Origin: SZUA-186 sp041552135
GTDB taxonomy: Bacteria; Pseudomonadota; Gammaproteobacteria; UBA9214
NCBI GenBank assembly: GCA_041552135.1
Contig: JBFELL010000049.1
Location: 1-16,202, forward strand
Length of the DNA: 16,202 nucleotides
Reading direction: 5' to 3'
A model generated the notes under the pieces. That model was not told where the DNA came from. It searched no databases and saw nothing but the letters and a program-made list of their open reading frames with translations. Position numbers and translations under genes: made by a program. Below, piece by piece: positions 1 through 6,817 of this stretch (position 1 is its first letter; every line of letters starts with the position of its first letter).

Positions 1-486
1 TGAGGAAACCGCCAGCCAGTCGGCGGTGCCGCTCGGCCAGGGCGCACCGAGCGAGGTGTCCCACAACATCACCATGGCACCGCAAACGGCAATGACGAAG
101 ACGAACCTCGAACGCGTGTCCAGGCGCTCGCCCAGCAGCAGCCAGCCAAGGCAAACGGCCCAGAAGGGTGACAGGTAGAACAGTAGCAGCACCCTGACAA
201 CCGTGCCATCCAGCACCGCCATGATGAAGGCCACATTACACCAGCCGGCGGCCAGCCCCATCAGCAACAGGTAGGCAAGATTCTCACCCACGGCACGGGA
301 CTCGCGCACGAACACCCAGGCACAGGCCAGCAGCGCCGCGCCATAGCTGACCAGGGCACTCCAGGCGCCGGCCAGGCCATTGACCTCCAGCAGCCGCAGC
401 GGGTACCAGACGAGCCCCCACAGGGTGGCGGAGAACAGCAGGCTGAACACCGGCAGCAACGGGTGGGACGGTTTGGCCGGGTTCAT
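1..486 (-). CDS. EamA/DMT-family permease, partial (C-terminus off the left edge)
   Basis: Inner-membrane transporter of the drug/metabolite transporter superfamily; the substrate is not readable from sequence. Reading the minus strand from an ATG at 484-486 gives 162 uninterrupted codons to the window edge, starting MNPAKPSHPLLPVFSLLFSA. The peptide is a series of hydrophobic helices (about residues 13-33, 40-60, 68-90, 97-115 and 122-140). It carries features typical of the first EamA repeat: an ATLWG segment in helix 1, the LLFYLSPFW stretch near residue 102, and GERLD closing the first half (about residue 118). A full family member has about 10 helices and 290-300 residues, so roughly half is present. 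It is transcribed divergently from dapC, and the likely dapC promoter overlaps its first codons. AGGA about 15 bases upstream is a weak ribosome-binding site. The family call is firm; the function is unknown. Confidence 0.85.
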   Translation of the reverse strand, partial: MNPAKPSHPLLPVFSLLFSATLWGLVWYPLRLLEVNGLAGAWSALVSYGAALLACAWVFVRESRAVGENLAYLLLMGLAAGWCNVAFIMAVLDGTVVRVLLLFYLSPFWAVCLGWLLLGERLDTRSRFVFVIAVCGAMVMLWDTSLGAPWPSGTADWLAVSS

Positions 487-501
487 GGGTTTACGTATAA
501 T
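473..501 (+). promoter_or_regulatory. Candidate sigma-70 promoter for dapC
   Basis: A perfect -10 hexamer TATAAT lies at 496-501, with TTGGCC at 473-478 as a 4/6 match to the -35, separated by 17 bases. Transcription would begin near 508, about 70 bases before the dapC start. The -35 and part of the spacer lie inside the first codons of the divergent DMT gene. Seen in sequence; the activity is inferred. Confidence 0.45.
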
Positions 502-580
502 CCTGAGCGAAGTTGCTGAGCCAGAGAGCAATTTCACTGGCCAGCCAGGCCGCTAACATAGCATGGAACCCGCCGCCGGC

Positions 581-1777
581 ATGAACCCCGACCTGTCACG
601 ACTGCAGCCCTACCCGTTCGAGCGACTCGCCGAGCTGAATGCCGGCGTCGTGCCGCCCGTGGACCGCCAGCCGATACGGCTGTCCATAGGCGAGCCGAAG
701 CACACCACACCGGCCTTTATCGCCGAGACGGTCATCAGCCACCTGCACGGCCTGTCGCAATACCCGCTGACCCGCGGCCAGCCCGCCCTGCGCGAGGCCA
801 TCGCCGACTGGCTGACCCGCCGCTTCACGCTGCCGGGCGGCAGCATCGACCCGGCGCAGCAGGTGCTGCCGGTGAACGGGACGCGCGAGGCGCTGTTCGC
901 CATCGCCCAGGCGGTGGTCGACCGCGGCCGGGACCCGGTGGTACTGATGCCCAACCCGTTCTACCAGATCTACGAGGGCGCCGCCCTGCTCGCCGGCGCC
1001 GAACCGGTATTCATGAACACCACGGCGGCCACCGGCTACCTGCCGGATTTCAGCCAGGTAGCCGATGCCGTCTGGCAACATGCCCAGCTGGTCTATATCT
1101 GCTCACCCGGCAACCCGACCGGCGCGGTCATGGGGCTGCCCGCACTGCAGGAGCTGATCGAGCTCGCCGAGCGGCATGACTTCGTCATCGCCTCGGACGA
1201 GTGCTACTCGGAGCTGTATTTCGACGAGGCCGCCCCGCCGCCGGGGCTGTTGCAGGCAGCCGCGGCGATGGGCCGGGAGGACTATCGGCGTTGCCTGGTC
1301 TTCCACAGCCTGTCGAAACGCTCCAATGCCCCGGGACTGCGCTCCGGTTTTGTCGCCGGTGATCGCGACCTGATCGCGGCCTTCCTGCGCTACCGCACCT
1401 ACCACGGCTGCGCCATGCCACCGGCCACCCAGGCCGCCAGCACCCTGGCCTGGCAGGACGAGGCGCATGTCATCGCCAACCGCGCCCTGTACCGGGAGAA
1501 GTTCAGCGCTGTTGTGGACATCCTCGGCCCGATACTGGATGTGCGGATACCCGCCGCGGGTTTCTACCTCTGGCCGGTCACCCCCGTGGATGACTGCCGT
1601 TTCGCCCGCGGCCTGCTGCAGGAGCAGAACGTCGCCGTGCTGCCGGGCAGTTTTCTGTCCCGCGCCCATGCCGGCATCAACCCGGGCGAGAACCATGTCC
1701 GCATGGCACTGGTTGCGCCCCTGGACGACTGCATCGAGGCCGCGCAACGCATCCGGGCCTACCTGGCCGGACTCTGA
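581..1777 (+). CDS. dapC: Succinyldiaminopimelate transaminase DapC
   Basis: PLP-dependent class I/II aminotransferase that converts N-succinyl-2-amino-6-ketopimelate plus glutamate to N-succinyl-LL-diaminopimelate in cytoplasmic lysine/DAP synthesis. In numbering from the ATG at 563 (404 residues), the SPGNPTG cofactor-loop motif is at 181-187, SDECYSELYF follows at about 211, and the Schiff-base lysine is K252 in SLSKRSN. Ending HVRMALV near the C-terminus fits the family. I chose the ATG at 581 because family members characteristically begin MNPDL-LQPYPFE; starting at 563 adds six residues (MEPAAG). GGAA lies 12 bases before 581; neither start has a strong Shine-Dalgarno site. The next gene is dapD, 88 bases downstream. 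The succinylase specificity is inferred from the neighbouring dapD and dapE together with the overall protein pattern. Confidence 0.93.
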   Translation: MNPDLSRLQPYPFERLAELNAGVVPPVDRQPIRLSIGEPKHTTPAFIAETVISHLHGLSQYPLTRGQPALREAIADWLTRRFTLPGGSIDPAQQVLPVNGTREALFAIAQAVVDRGRDPVVLMPNPFYQIYEGAALLAGAEPVFMNTTAATGYLPDFSQVADAVWQHAQLVYICSPGNPTGAVMGLPALQELIELAERHDFVIASDECYSELYFDEAAPPPGLLQAAAAMGREDYRRCLVFHSLSKRSNAPGLRSGFVAGDRDLIAAFLRYRTYHGCAMPPATQAASTLAWQDEAHVIANRALYREKFSAVVDILGPILDVRIPAAGFYLWPVTPVDDCRFARGLLQEQNVAVLPGSFLSRAHAGINPGENHVRMALVAPLDDCIEAAQRIRAYLAGL

Positions 1778-1849
1778 GCGGGGAATCCCATGCAATGGAC
1801 GATTGGTGCGGTTATCATTGCCGACCGGCCGTCATTCCGATTCATGAAC

Positions 1850-1855
1850 AAGGAG
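1850..1855 (+). promoter_or_regulatory. Ribosome-binding site of dapD
   Basis: AAGGAG lies 10 bases before the ATG at 1866 and supports that start. An in-frame-independent ATG at 1843 lies upstream of this site and is therefore not favoured. Confidence 0.7.
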
Positions 1856-1865
1856 AACAGGCAGC

Positions 1866-2687
1866 ATGAGCGACATTCAGGCCACGATTGAAGAAGCCTT
1901 CGAACGCCGGGCGGACATCACGCCGCGCAGCGTGGAGACCCATGTCAAGGAGGCCACCCAGGAGGCCATCGACATGCTGGACCGCGGGGTCGCGCGGGTC
2001 GCCGAGAAGCAGGACGGCGGCTGGGTCGTTAACGACTGGCTGAAAAAGGCCGTACTGCTGTCCTTTCGTATCGAGGACAACGCCTTCATCAAGGGCGGCT
2101 TCACCAACTACTACGACAAGGTGCCCTCCAAGTACGCCGACACGAACTCGCGCGAGTTCCGCGAGGGTGGCGTGCGCGTGGTGCCGCCGGCAACCGCCCG
2201 CAAGGGTGCCTACATCGCGCCGGGCGCCGTGCTGATGCCCTGCTACGTCAACATCGGCGCCTGGGTGGACAGCGGCACCATGGTGGACACCTGGGCTACC
2301 GTCGGCTCCTGCGCCCAGATCGGCAAGAACGTGCACCTGTCCGGTGGCGTCGGCATCGGCGGTGTCCTCGAGCCGGTACAGGCCGCACCCACCATCATCG
2401 AGGACAACTGCTTCATCGGTGCCCGTTCCGAGGTCGTCGAGGGCGTCATCGTCGAGGCAGGCTCGGTCATCTCGATGGGGGTCTACATCGGCCAGAGCAC
2501 GCGCATCTACGACCGCGAGAACGACGAGGTCCTCTACGGCCGGGTACCCGCAGGGTCCGTCGTGGTGTCCGGCAACCTGCCGTCGAAAGACGGCAGGTAC
2601 AGCCTGTACTGCGCCGTTATCGTCAAGCGCGTCGACGAAAAGACCCGCTCGAAGGTCGGCATCAACGAGTTGCTGCGGGATATCTGA
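1866..2687 (+). CDS. dapD: 2,3,4,5-tetrahydropyridine-2,6-dicarboxylate N-succinyltransferase DapD
   Basis: Transfers succinyl from succinyl-CoA to tetrahydrodipicolinate, the entry step of the succinylase branch of DAP/lysine synthesis; a cytoplasmic homotrimer in characterised members. The 273 residues match the usual length (E. coli 274). An N-terminal helical domain (about 1-100) is followed by a left-handed beta-helix of hexapeptide repeats (about 105-235), visible as runs such as GAYIAPGAVLMPCYVNIGAW. The catalytic pair described for DapD aligns with D141 in GTMVDTWATVG and E189 in GARSEVVEG. The C-terminus (SKVGINELLRDI) is typical. It is downstream of dapC and followed after 6 bases by a 155-bp inverted repeat that separates it from yffB. 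Confidence 0.97.
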   Translation: MSDIQATIEEAFERRADITPRSVETHVKEATQEAIDMLDRGVARVAEKQDGGWVVNDWLKKAVLLSFRIEDNAFIKGGFTNYYDKVPSKYADTNSREFREGGVRVVPPATARKGAYIAPGAVLMPCYVNIGAWVDSGTMVDTWATVGSCAQIGKNVHLSGGVGIGGVLEPVQAAPTIIEDNCFIGARSEVVEGVIVEAGSVISMGVYIGQSTRIYDRENDEVLYGRVPAGSVVVSGNLPSKDGRYSLYCAVIVKRVDEKTRSKVGINELLRDI

Positions 2688-2693
2688 AGATCT

Positions 2694-2848
2694 TTCACCG
2701 CAGAGACGCACAGGACGCTGAGAAAAACCGTTTCGTCACTCACTACAGGTACAGTTTTGTTTCGACATGAACGATTTGCCGTGAAGATCCGGAGAAACGG
2801 GTTTTGTCTATGCTCTGTTCTCTGCGCCCTCTGCGTCTGTGCGGTGAA
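2694..2848. repeat. Long imperfect inverted repeat between dapD and yffB
   Basis: The left arm begins TTCACCGCAGAGACGCA at 2694 and the right arm, read on the opposite strand from 2848, begins TTCACCGCACAGACGCA. The arms match over about 32 bases with a handful of mismatches. They match again internally (AAAAACCGTTTC near 2723 against GAAACGGGTTTT near 2793). No ORF is present in the element. It resembles the non-coding CACCGCAGAGACGCAGAGG-type palindromes scattered between genes in many environmental bacteria (from memory). It fills almost the whole dapD-yffB gap and could fold as a large hairpin in a read-through transcript. Confidence 0.85.
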
Positions 2849-2869
2849 TAACGAGGTTATCCATCAGAC

Positions 2870-3217
2870 ATGATCGTGATGTACGGCATCAGGAACTGCG
2901 ACACCATCCGCAAGGCGCGCCGCTGGCTTGCCGAGCATGACGTCGAGTACCGCTTCCACGACTTTCGGGCCGATGGCATCAGCGAGGAAATGCTGGCACC
3001 ATGGATCGAGGAACTGGGCTGGGAGGAGCTGCTCAACCGCCGCGGCACGACCTGGCGCAAGCTGCCGGAGGCACAGCGCAATGCCATCGACCGCGACAGC
3101 GCCATGCACATCATGCTGACACAGCCGGCCATCATCCGGCGGCCGGTACTGGACACGGGCGAGACCCGTCACATCGGCTTCAGCGAGGATGACTATACCT
3201 CGCTGCTGCAAGACTGA
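2870..3217 (+). CDS. yffB: ArsC-family protein YffB (Spx/ArsC-like, thioredoxin fold)
   Basis: Small cytoplasmic protein of the ArsC/Spx reductase family; its physiological role is not settled, and arsenate reduction is not implied. The 115 residues are close to the 118 of E. coli YffB. The start MIVMYGIRNCDT parallels the E. coli N-terminus residue for residue, which supports the ATG at 2870 over the one at 2879. The single active-site cysteine is C10 in NCDT. RGTTWRKLP at about residues 57-65 and RRPVLDTG near residue 90 are family hallmarks. It is followed 7 bases later by dapE, the same arrangement as the E. coli yffB-dapE pair, so the two are probably co-transcribed. ACGAGG about 13 bases before the start is a possible weak ribosome-binding site. 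Confidence 0.93.
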   Translation: MIVMYGIRNCDTIRKARRWLAEHDVEYRFHDFRADGISEEMLAPWIEELGWEELLNRRGTTWRKLPEAQRNAIDRDSAMHIMLTQPAIIRRPVLDTGETRHIGFSEDDYTSLLQD

Positions 3218-3224
3218 ACGTCCC

Positions 3225-4352
3225 GTGAACCCGACACTCGAACTTGCCTGCGAGCTGATCCGGCGCCCTTCCGTGACCCCGGATGACCAGGGTTGCCAGC
3301 AACTGCTGGCCGGGCGCCTGCAGCGGCTGGGTTTTCAGGTCGAGCACCTGCGCTTCGGCGATGTCGACAACCTGTGGGCACGGCGCGGCGATGCCTCACC
3401 CCTGTTCGTGTTTGCCGGACACACCGATGTCGTCCCGCCGGGACCGCGCGAGCAATGGGAAACCGACCCGTTCGATCCCGTGCTGCGCGACGGCATGCTC
3501 TGTGGCCGTGGCGCGGCCGACATGAAGAGCAGCATCGCGGCCATGGTCACGGCCTGCGAGCGCTTCATCGCGGACAACCCCGCTCATCGCGGCTCCATCG
3601 GGTTTCTCGTTACCAGTGACGAAGAGGGACCCGCCACCGACGGTACCGTCAGGGTGGTCGAACACCTGCAGGCGCGCCGCGAGAGCATCGACTACTGCCT
3701 GGTCGGCGAACCCTCCAGCGAGGAGACGCTCGGCGATGTCATCAAGAACGGCCGGCGCGGCTCGCTGAACGGCCGGCTTTGCATCCGTGGCCACCAGGGA
3801 CACGTGGCCTACCCGCAGCTGGCGGAAAACCCGATTCACCGGGCCGCGCCGGCGCTGGCCGAACTCGCCGCCGAGGAGTGGGACCGGGGCAACGAGTTCT
3901 TTCCGCCGACGACCTTCCAGATCTCCAACATCAACGGCGGCACCGGTGCCGAGAATGTCATACCGGGGGAACTGGACGTCATGTTCAACCTGCGTTTCTC
4001 GACCGAATCCAGCGCGGCGTCGATCCGCTCGCGGGTGGCATCGATCCTTGACCGGCACCGGCTCGACTACGGGCTCGAGTGGAAACTGTCCGGCGAACCC
4101 TTTCTCACCCCCGCCGGCGAACTGGTCGACGCCGCCGGCGAGGCAATCCGGCAACTCACCGGCAAGCCGACCCGGCTGTCCACCAGCGGCGGCACCTCGG
4201 ACGGCCGCTTCATTGCACCCACCGGGGCACAGGTACTGGAGCTTGGCCCGGTCAACGCCACCATCCACAAGGTCAACGAGTGTGTCCGCGCCGACAGTGT
4301 TGAGACACTTACCATGATTTATGAGAGAATTCTTGCCATACTGCTAACCTGA
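3225..4352 (+). CDS. dapE: Succinyl-diaminopimelate desuccinylase DapE
   Basis: Di-zinc M20 hydrolase that cleaves N-succinyl-LL-diaminopimelate to LL-DAP and succinate, for lysine and peptidoglycan. I chose the GTG at 3225 (VNPTLELACELIRRPS) because it gives 375 residues, the same as E. coli DapE, and the 36 bases upstream to an ATG at 3189 overlap yffB and encode nothing family-like. In this numbering the zinc ligands and catalytic residues are H66 (AGHTDVVPPG), D99 (GRGAADMK), E133/E134 (TSDEEGP), E162 (LVGEPSS) and H348 (NATIHKVNECV). The dimerisation-domain histidine sits in IRGHQGHVAYP. No strong Shine-Dalgarno precedes the GTG, so translational coupling to yffB (7-base gap) is likely. 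Confidence 0.96.
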   Translation: MNPTLELACELIRRPSVTPDDQGCQQLLAGRLQRLGFQVEHLRFGDVDNLWARRGDASPLFVFAGHTDVVPPGPREQWETDPFDPVLRDGMLCGRGAADMKSSIAAMVTACERFIADNPAHRGSIGFLVTSDEEGPATDGTVRVVEHLQARRESIDYCLVGEPSSEETLGDVIKNGRRGSLNGRLCIRGHQGHVAYPQLAENPIHRAAPALAELAAEEWDRGNEFFPPTTFQISNINGGTGAENVIPGELDVMFNLRFSTESSAASIRSRVASILDRHRLDYGLEWKLSGEPFLTPAGELVDAAGEAIRQLTGKPTRLSTSGGTSDGRFIAPTGAQVLELGPVNATIHKVNECVRADSVETLTMIYERILAILLT

Positions 4353-4399
4353 GACAATAACAATCAGCAACGGACCCTATTCACCCGGTGAAACCAGAC

Positions 4400-5269
4400 A
4401 TGACGCTTCTCAGACACTACCTGTACGGACTCCTCATCCTGTTGCTGCTGGCCGGCTGCTCCACCGGCAAGATGGTGGTGCGCGGCAGCCAGAGCATCAT
4501 GGACAGCAGCCTGGAGACCATGAACCGGGAAACGGACCTCGAGCTGGCCAGACAGGCCATGCCGGCCAACCTGAAGCTGCTGGAAGGCATGCTGATCGAG
4601 GACCCCGGCAATACCGAACTGCGCCTGTATGCCGCGCAGGGCTTCTACGGCTATGCCTTCGGTTTCATCGAGCTCGAAGACCCGCTGCGCGCCGCGCAAC
4701 TCTACCGCCGCTGTTACGATCATGCCCGCATCGCCCTCGCCCGGACCGGCGTAAAACTGGATCCCGAACACTCGACCACAGCCGATTTCGAGGCCGCCGT
4801 CAGCCAGGCCGGAAAACGGGCTGTTCCGGGCCTGTTCTGGACCGCCTCCTGCCTGAGCAACTGGATCAACCTGAATCGGGACAGTCCGGCCAGCATCGCC
4901 GAACTGTCCAGTGCCGCCGTCATGATGCAGCGCGTGCTGGATCTCGACGAGACCTTCTACCATGGCGGTGCCCACATGTTCTTCGGCGTCTACTACGGCG
5001 GCCGCTCCCCCCTGTTCGGTGGCAACTTCGAACGTGCCGGCTACCACTTCCGCCGTGCGGCGGAGATCAACAATGACCGGCTGCTGCTGGTCGACCTGCT
5101 GTATGCGGAGTATCTGGCAAGGCAACAGCTGGACCAGCCAGCCTTCCACAGCCGCCTGACACGCGTAATCGAGGCCCCCGTCGACCTGTACCCGGAAATG
5201 GCACTCGTCAATGAAATCGCCAGAGAGCGTGCCGCACGCCTTCTCGAGCACGAGAACGACTGGTTCTGA
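4400..5269 (+). CDS. tatT: TRAP transporter TatT component family lipoprotein
   Basis: Predicted periplasmic lipoprotein of the TatT family, the TRAP-associated helical repeat protein known from Treponema pallidum Tp0956, thought to cooperate with the substrate-binding protein. The N-terminus (MTLLRHYLYGLLILLLLAGC) is a lipoprotein signal peptide with lipobox LAGC; the modified Cys is residue 20 counted from 4400. The mature part is alpha-helical, with TPR-like segments at about residues 45-75 (NLKLLEGMLIEDPGNTELRL) and 185-240. A GTG at 4388 would add MKPD. I prefer the ATG at 4400, with GGTGA about 10 bases upstream. The stop overlaps the dctP start by one base (TGATG), indicating translational coupling. 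It lies only about 50 bases after dapE, with no clear promoter or terminator between them. The family call rests on the sequence pattern and on the dctPQM context. Confidence 0.85.
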   Translation: MTLLRHYLYGLLILLLLAGCSTGKMVVRGSQSIMDSSLETMNRETDLELARQAMPANLKLLEGMLIEDPGNTELRLYAAQGFYGYAFGFIELEDPLRAAQLYRRCYDHARIALARTGVKLDPEHSTTADFEAAVSQAGKRAVPGLFWTASCLSNWINLNRDSPASIAELSSAAVMMQRVLDLDETFYHGGAHMFFGVYYGGRSPLFGGNFERAGYHFRRAAEINNDRLLLVDLLYAEYLARQQLDQPAFHSRLTRVIEAPVDLYPEMALVNEIARERAARLLEHENDWF

Positions 5270-6333
5270 TGCGGACCGCCGGTATGTCACTGCGTCGCCT
5301 GTTCGTGCTGTTCATGTGTGCGGCGCTGCTGTCGGCCAGTCCGGCATCCTGGGCGAAGCGGACCTGGCAGCTCAAGTTCGCCACCCTGGCACCGGCAGGC
5401 ACCGCCTGGATGGACCTGCTGGAGGCATGGGCCGAGGAAGTCAGGGTCAAGAGTGACGGCCGTCTGAAGTTCAAGATATACGCCGGCGGTGTACAGGGCG
5501 ATGAACCGGATGTGCTGCGCAAGATACGCTTCGGCCAGCTGCATGGCGGGGCCTTTACCGGCTATGGCATCGGGCACTTCTACTCCCCCGCACGCGCCCT
5601 GGAACTGCCATTCCTGTTCAACTCCCTCGACGAGATCGACTACGTCCGCGAGCGGTTCATGCCGGACGTCGAACAGGGCTACCGCGACAACGGCTACGAG
5701 TTGCTGGGCTGGATGGAGGTTGGCCTGGTGCGCTTTTTCTCGAAAAACCCCCTGTACTCCGTCGACGACCTGCGCAGGCAGCGCATCTGGCAGTGGCAGG
5801 GCGATCCGATGGGCCAGGCCTTTTTCGATGCCAGCGGCATCCGGCCGGTGCCCCTGTCAATCATTGACGTCTACACCAGCCTGTCGACCGGCCTGATCGA
5901 CACGGTGTACGGCCCGCCGCTCGGGGCACTTGCGCTGCAGTGGTTCTCGAAGACGAATTATGTCACCAATGTCCCGATGGCAAACGGCATCGGCTCGCTC
6001 ATCGTCTCGCGCCGGTTCTTCCAGAATCTGCCACAGGACCTGCAAAAACTGCTGAAAAGCACCGGCAAGTCAACCGGCGAAAAACTCATCACCGCGACCC
6101 GGCGTGATAACGAGGCAAGTCTCGAGGTCCTCAAGGCCAAGGGACTCAAGTTCACGCTCAACGAGGAAGACCTGGACGTGGCGGAGCTTGACCGGATCAG
6201 CGCCAGGGCCGGGGAAAGCCTGATGCGCAGCGGCTATATACCGGAACCCACCCTGTCTGCTATCAATCAATGGCTCGCAGAATACCGCGCAAACAACAAG
6301 ATCAAAGAGCCGTCAGCCGGTGATTCTCCCTGA
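5269..6333 (+). CDS. TRAP transporter substrate-binding protein, DctP family
   Basis: Periplasmic binding protein that delivers a solute to the DctQM permease. The 354 residues begin with a signal peptide (hydrophobic 11-22, cleavage probably after SPASWA near residue 29); a second ATG at 5284 (MSLRRLF) is an equally plausible start. The mature protein begins KRTWQLKFATLAPAGTAWMD and follows the DctP fold: YAGGVQGDEPDVLRKIRFGQ at 71-90, ELPFLFNSLDE at 112-122, AFFDASGIRPVPLSIIDVYT at 184-203, TGLIDTVYGPP at 207-217. Where most DctP proteins have KIR plus T or V (the arginine that pairs with a ligand carboxylate), this one reads RIWQWQ (172-177). The ligand may therefore not be a simple carboxylate; this is an inference from an alignment done by eye. 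Coupled to tatT by TGATG. Confidence 0.9.
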   Translation: MRTAGMSLRRLFVLFMCAALLSASPASWAKRTWQLKFATLAPAGTAWMDLLEAWAEEVRVKSDGRLKFKIYAGGVQGDEPDVLRKIRFGQLHGGAFTGYGIGHFYSPARALELPFLFNSLDEIDYVRERFMPDVEQGYRDNGYELLGWMEVGLVRFFSKNPLYSVDDLRRQRIWQWQGDPMGQAFFDASGIRPVPLSIIDVYTSLSTGLIDTVYGPPLGALALQWFSKTNYVTNVPMANGIGSLIVSRRFFQNLPQDLQKLLKSTGKSTGEKLITATRRDNEASLEVLKAKGLKFTLNEEDLDVAELDRISARAGESLMRSGYIPEPTLSAINQWLAEYRANNKIKEPSAGDSP

Positions 6334-6817
6334 ACCGCATGCGATAAACAGACTGCGCCATGCACTGACCCGCATGGAAACGGCCATTGCCGGCACCTCG
6401 TTCCTGCTGCTGCTGGCACTGGTATTCGGCCAGGTCCTTGCCAGAAACTTCTTCAACAGCAGCATCCCCGGAGCGGAAATCCTGTCGCGCTACCTCGTGC
6501 TGTATGTGACGTTTTTCGGTGCCGCACTTGCCGTAGAACGTCACCGCCACATCCGCCTTGATGTGGTTGCCGCCATCCTGCCCGAGAAACTGCGTGACGT
6601 GCTGCGCTGCCCGCTGTACCTGCTTTCATCATTGCTCTGCGCCGTGTTTGCCTGGGCCGCCTGGCGTTTCTGGTACGACGACTGGCAGTATGTCGCCGAA
6701 CACGAGCGCTGGTCGTCGATCCTGGCGCTGATAACGCCATTCGGCTTCTGCCTGATCGCCTTCAACTTCCTGATTGCCGGCCTGTTCGTCGCCGCACCCG
6801 GTGACGCGCGTCGATGA
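6320..6817 (+). CDS. dctQ: TRAP transporter small permease subunit, DctQ family
   Basis: Four-helix inner-membrane subunit that pairs with DctM. The 165 residues from a GTG at 6320 overlap the end of dctP by 14 bases; an ATG at 6374 (METAIAG) is an alternative that avoids the overlap. Hydrophobic helices run at about 24-42, 54-74, 95-115 and 133-155. The diagnostic DctQ stretch is GAEILSRYLVLYVTFFGAAL followed by AVERHRHIRLDVV (51-83), with the conserved E-x-x-R-Y and R-x-x-H-I pattern. Its stop overlaps the dctM start as ATGA. Assignment is by these motifs and by position between the binding protein and the large permease. Confidence 0.92.
   Translation: MILPEPHAINRLRHALTRMETAIAGTSFLLLLALVFGQVLARNFFNSSIPGAEILSRYLVLYVTFFGAALAVERHRHIRLDVVAAILPEKLRDVLRCPLYLLSSLLCAVFAWAAWRFWYDDWQYVAEHERWSSILALITPFGFCLIAFNFLIAGLFVAAPGDARR

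Noticed and set aside
1842..2711. A 289-codon minus-strand frame opposite dapD
   Set aside because: dapD matches its family over its full length with catalytic residues; the antisense product is a His/Asp/Val-rich shadow.
3189..3224. Upstream ATG extension of dapE
   Set aside because: It overlaps the end of yffB, and the extra 12 residues have no counterpart in DapE; the GTG at 3225 gives the family length.
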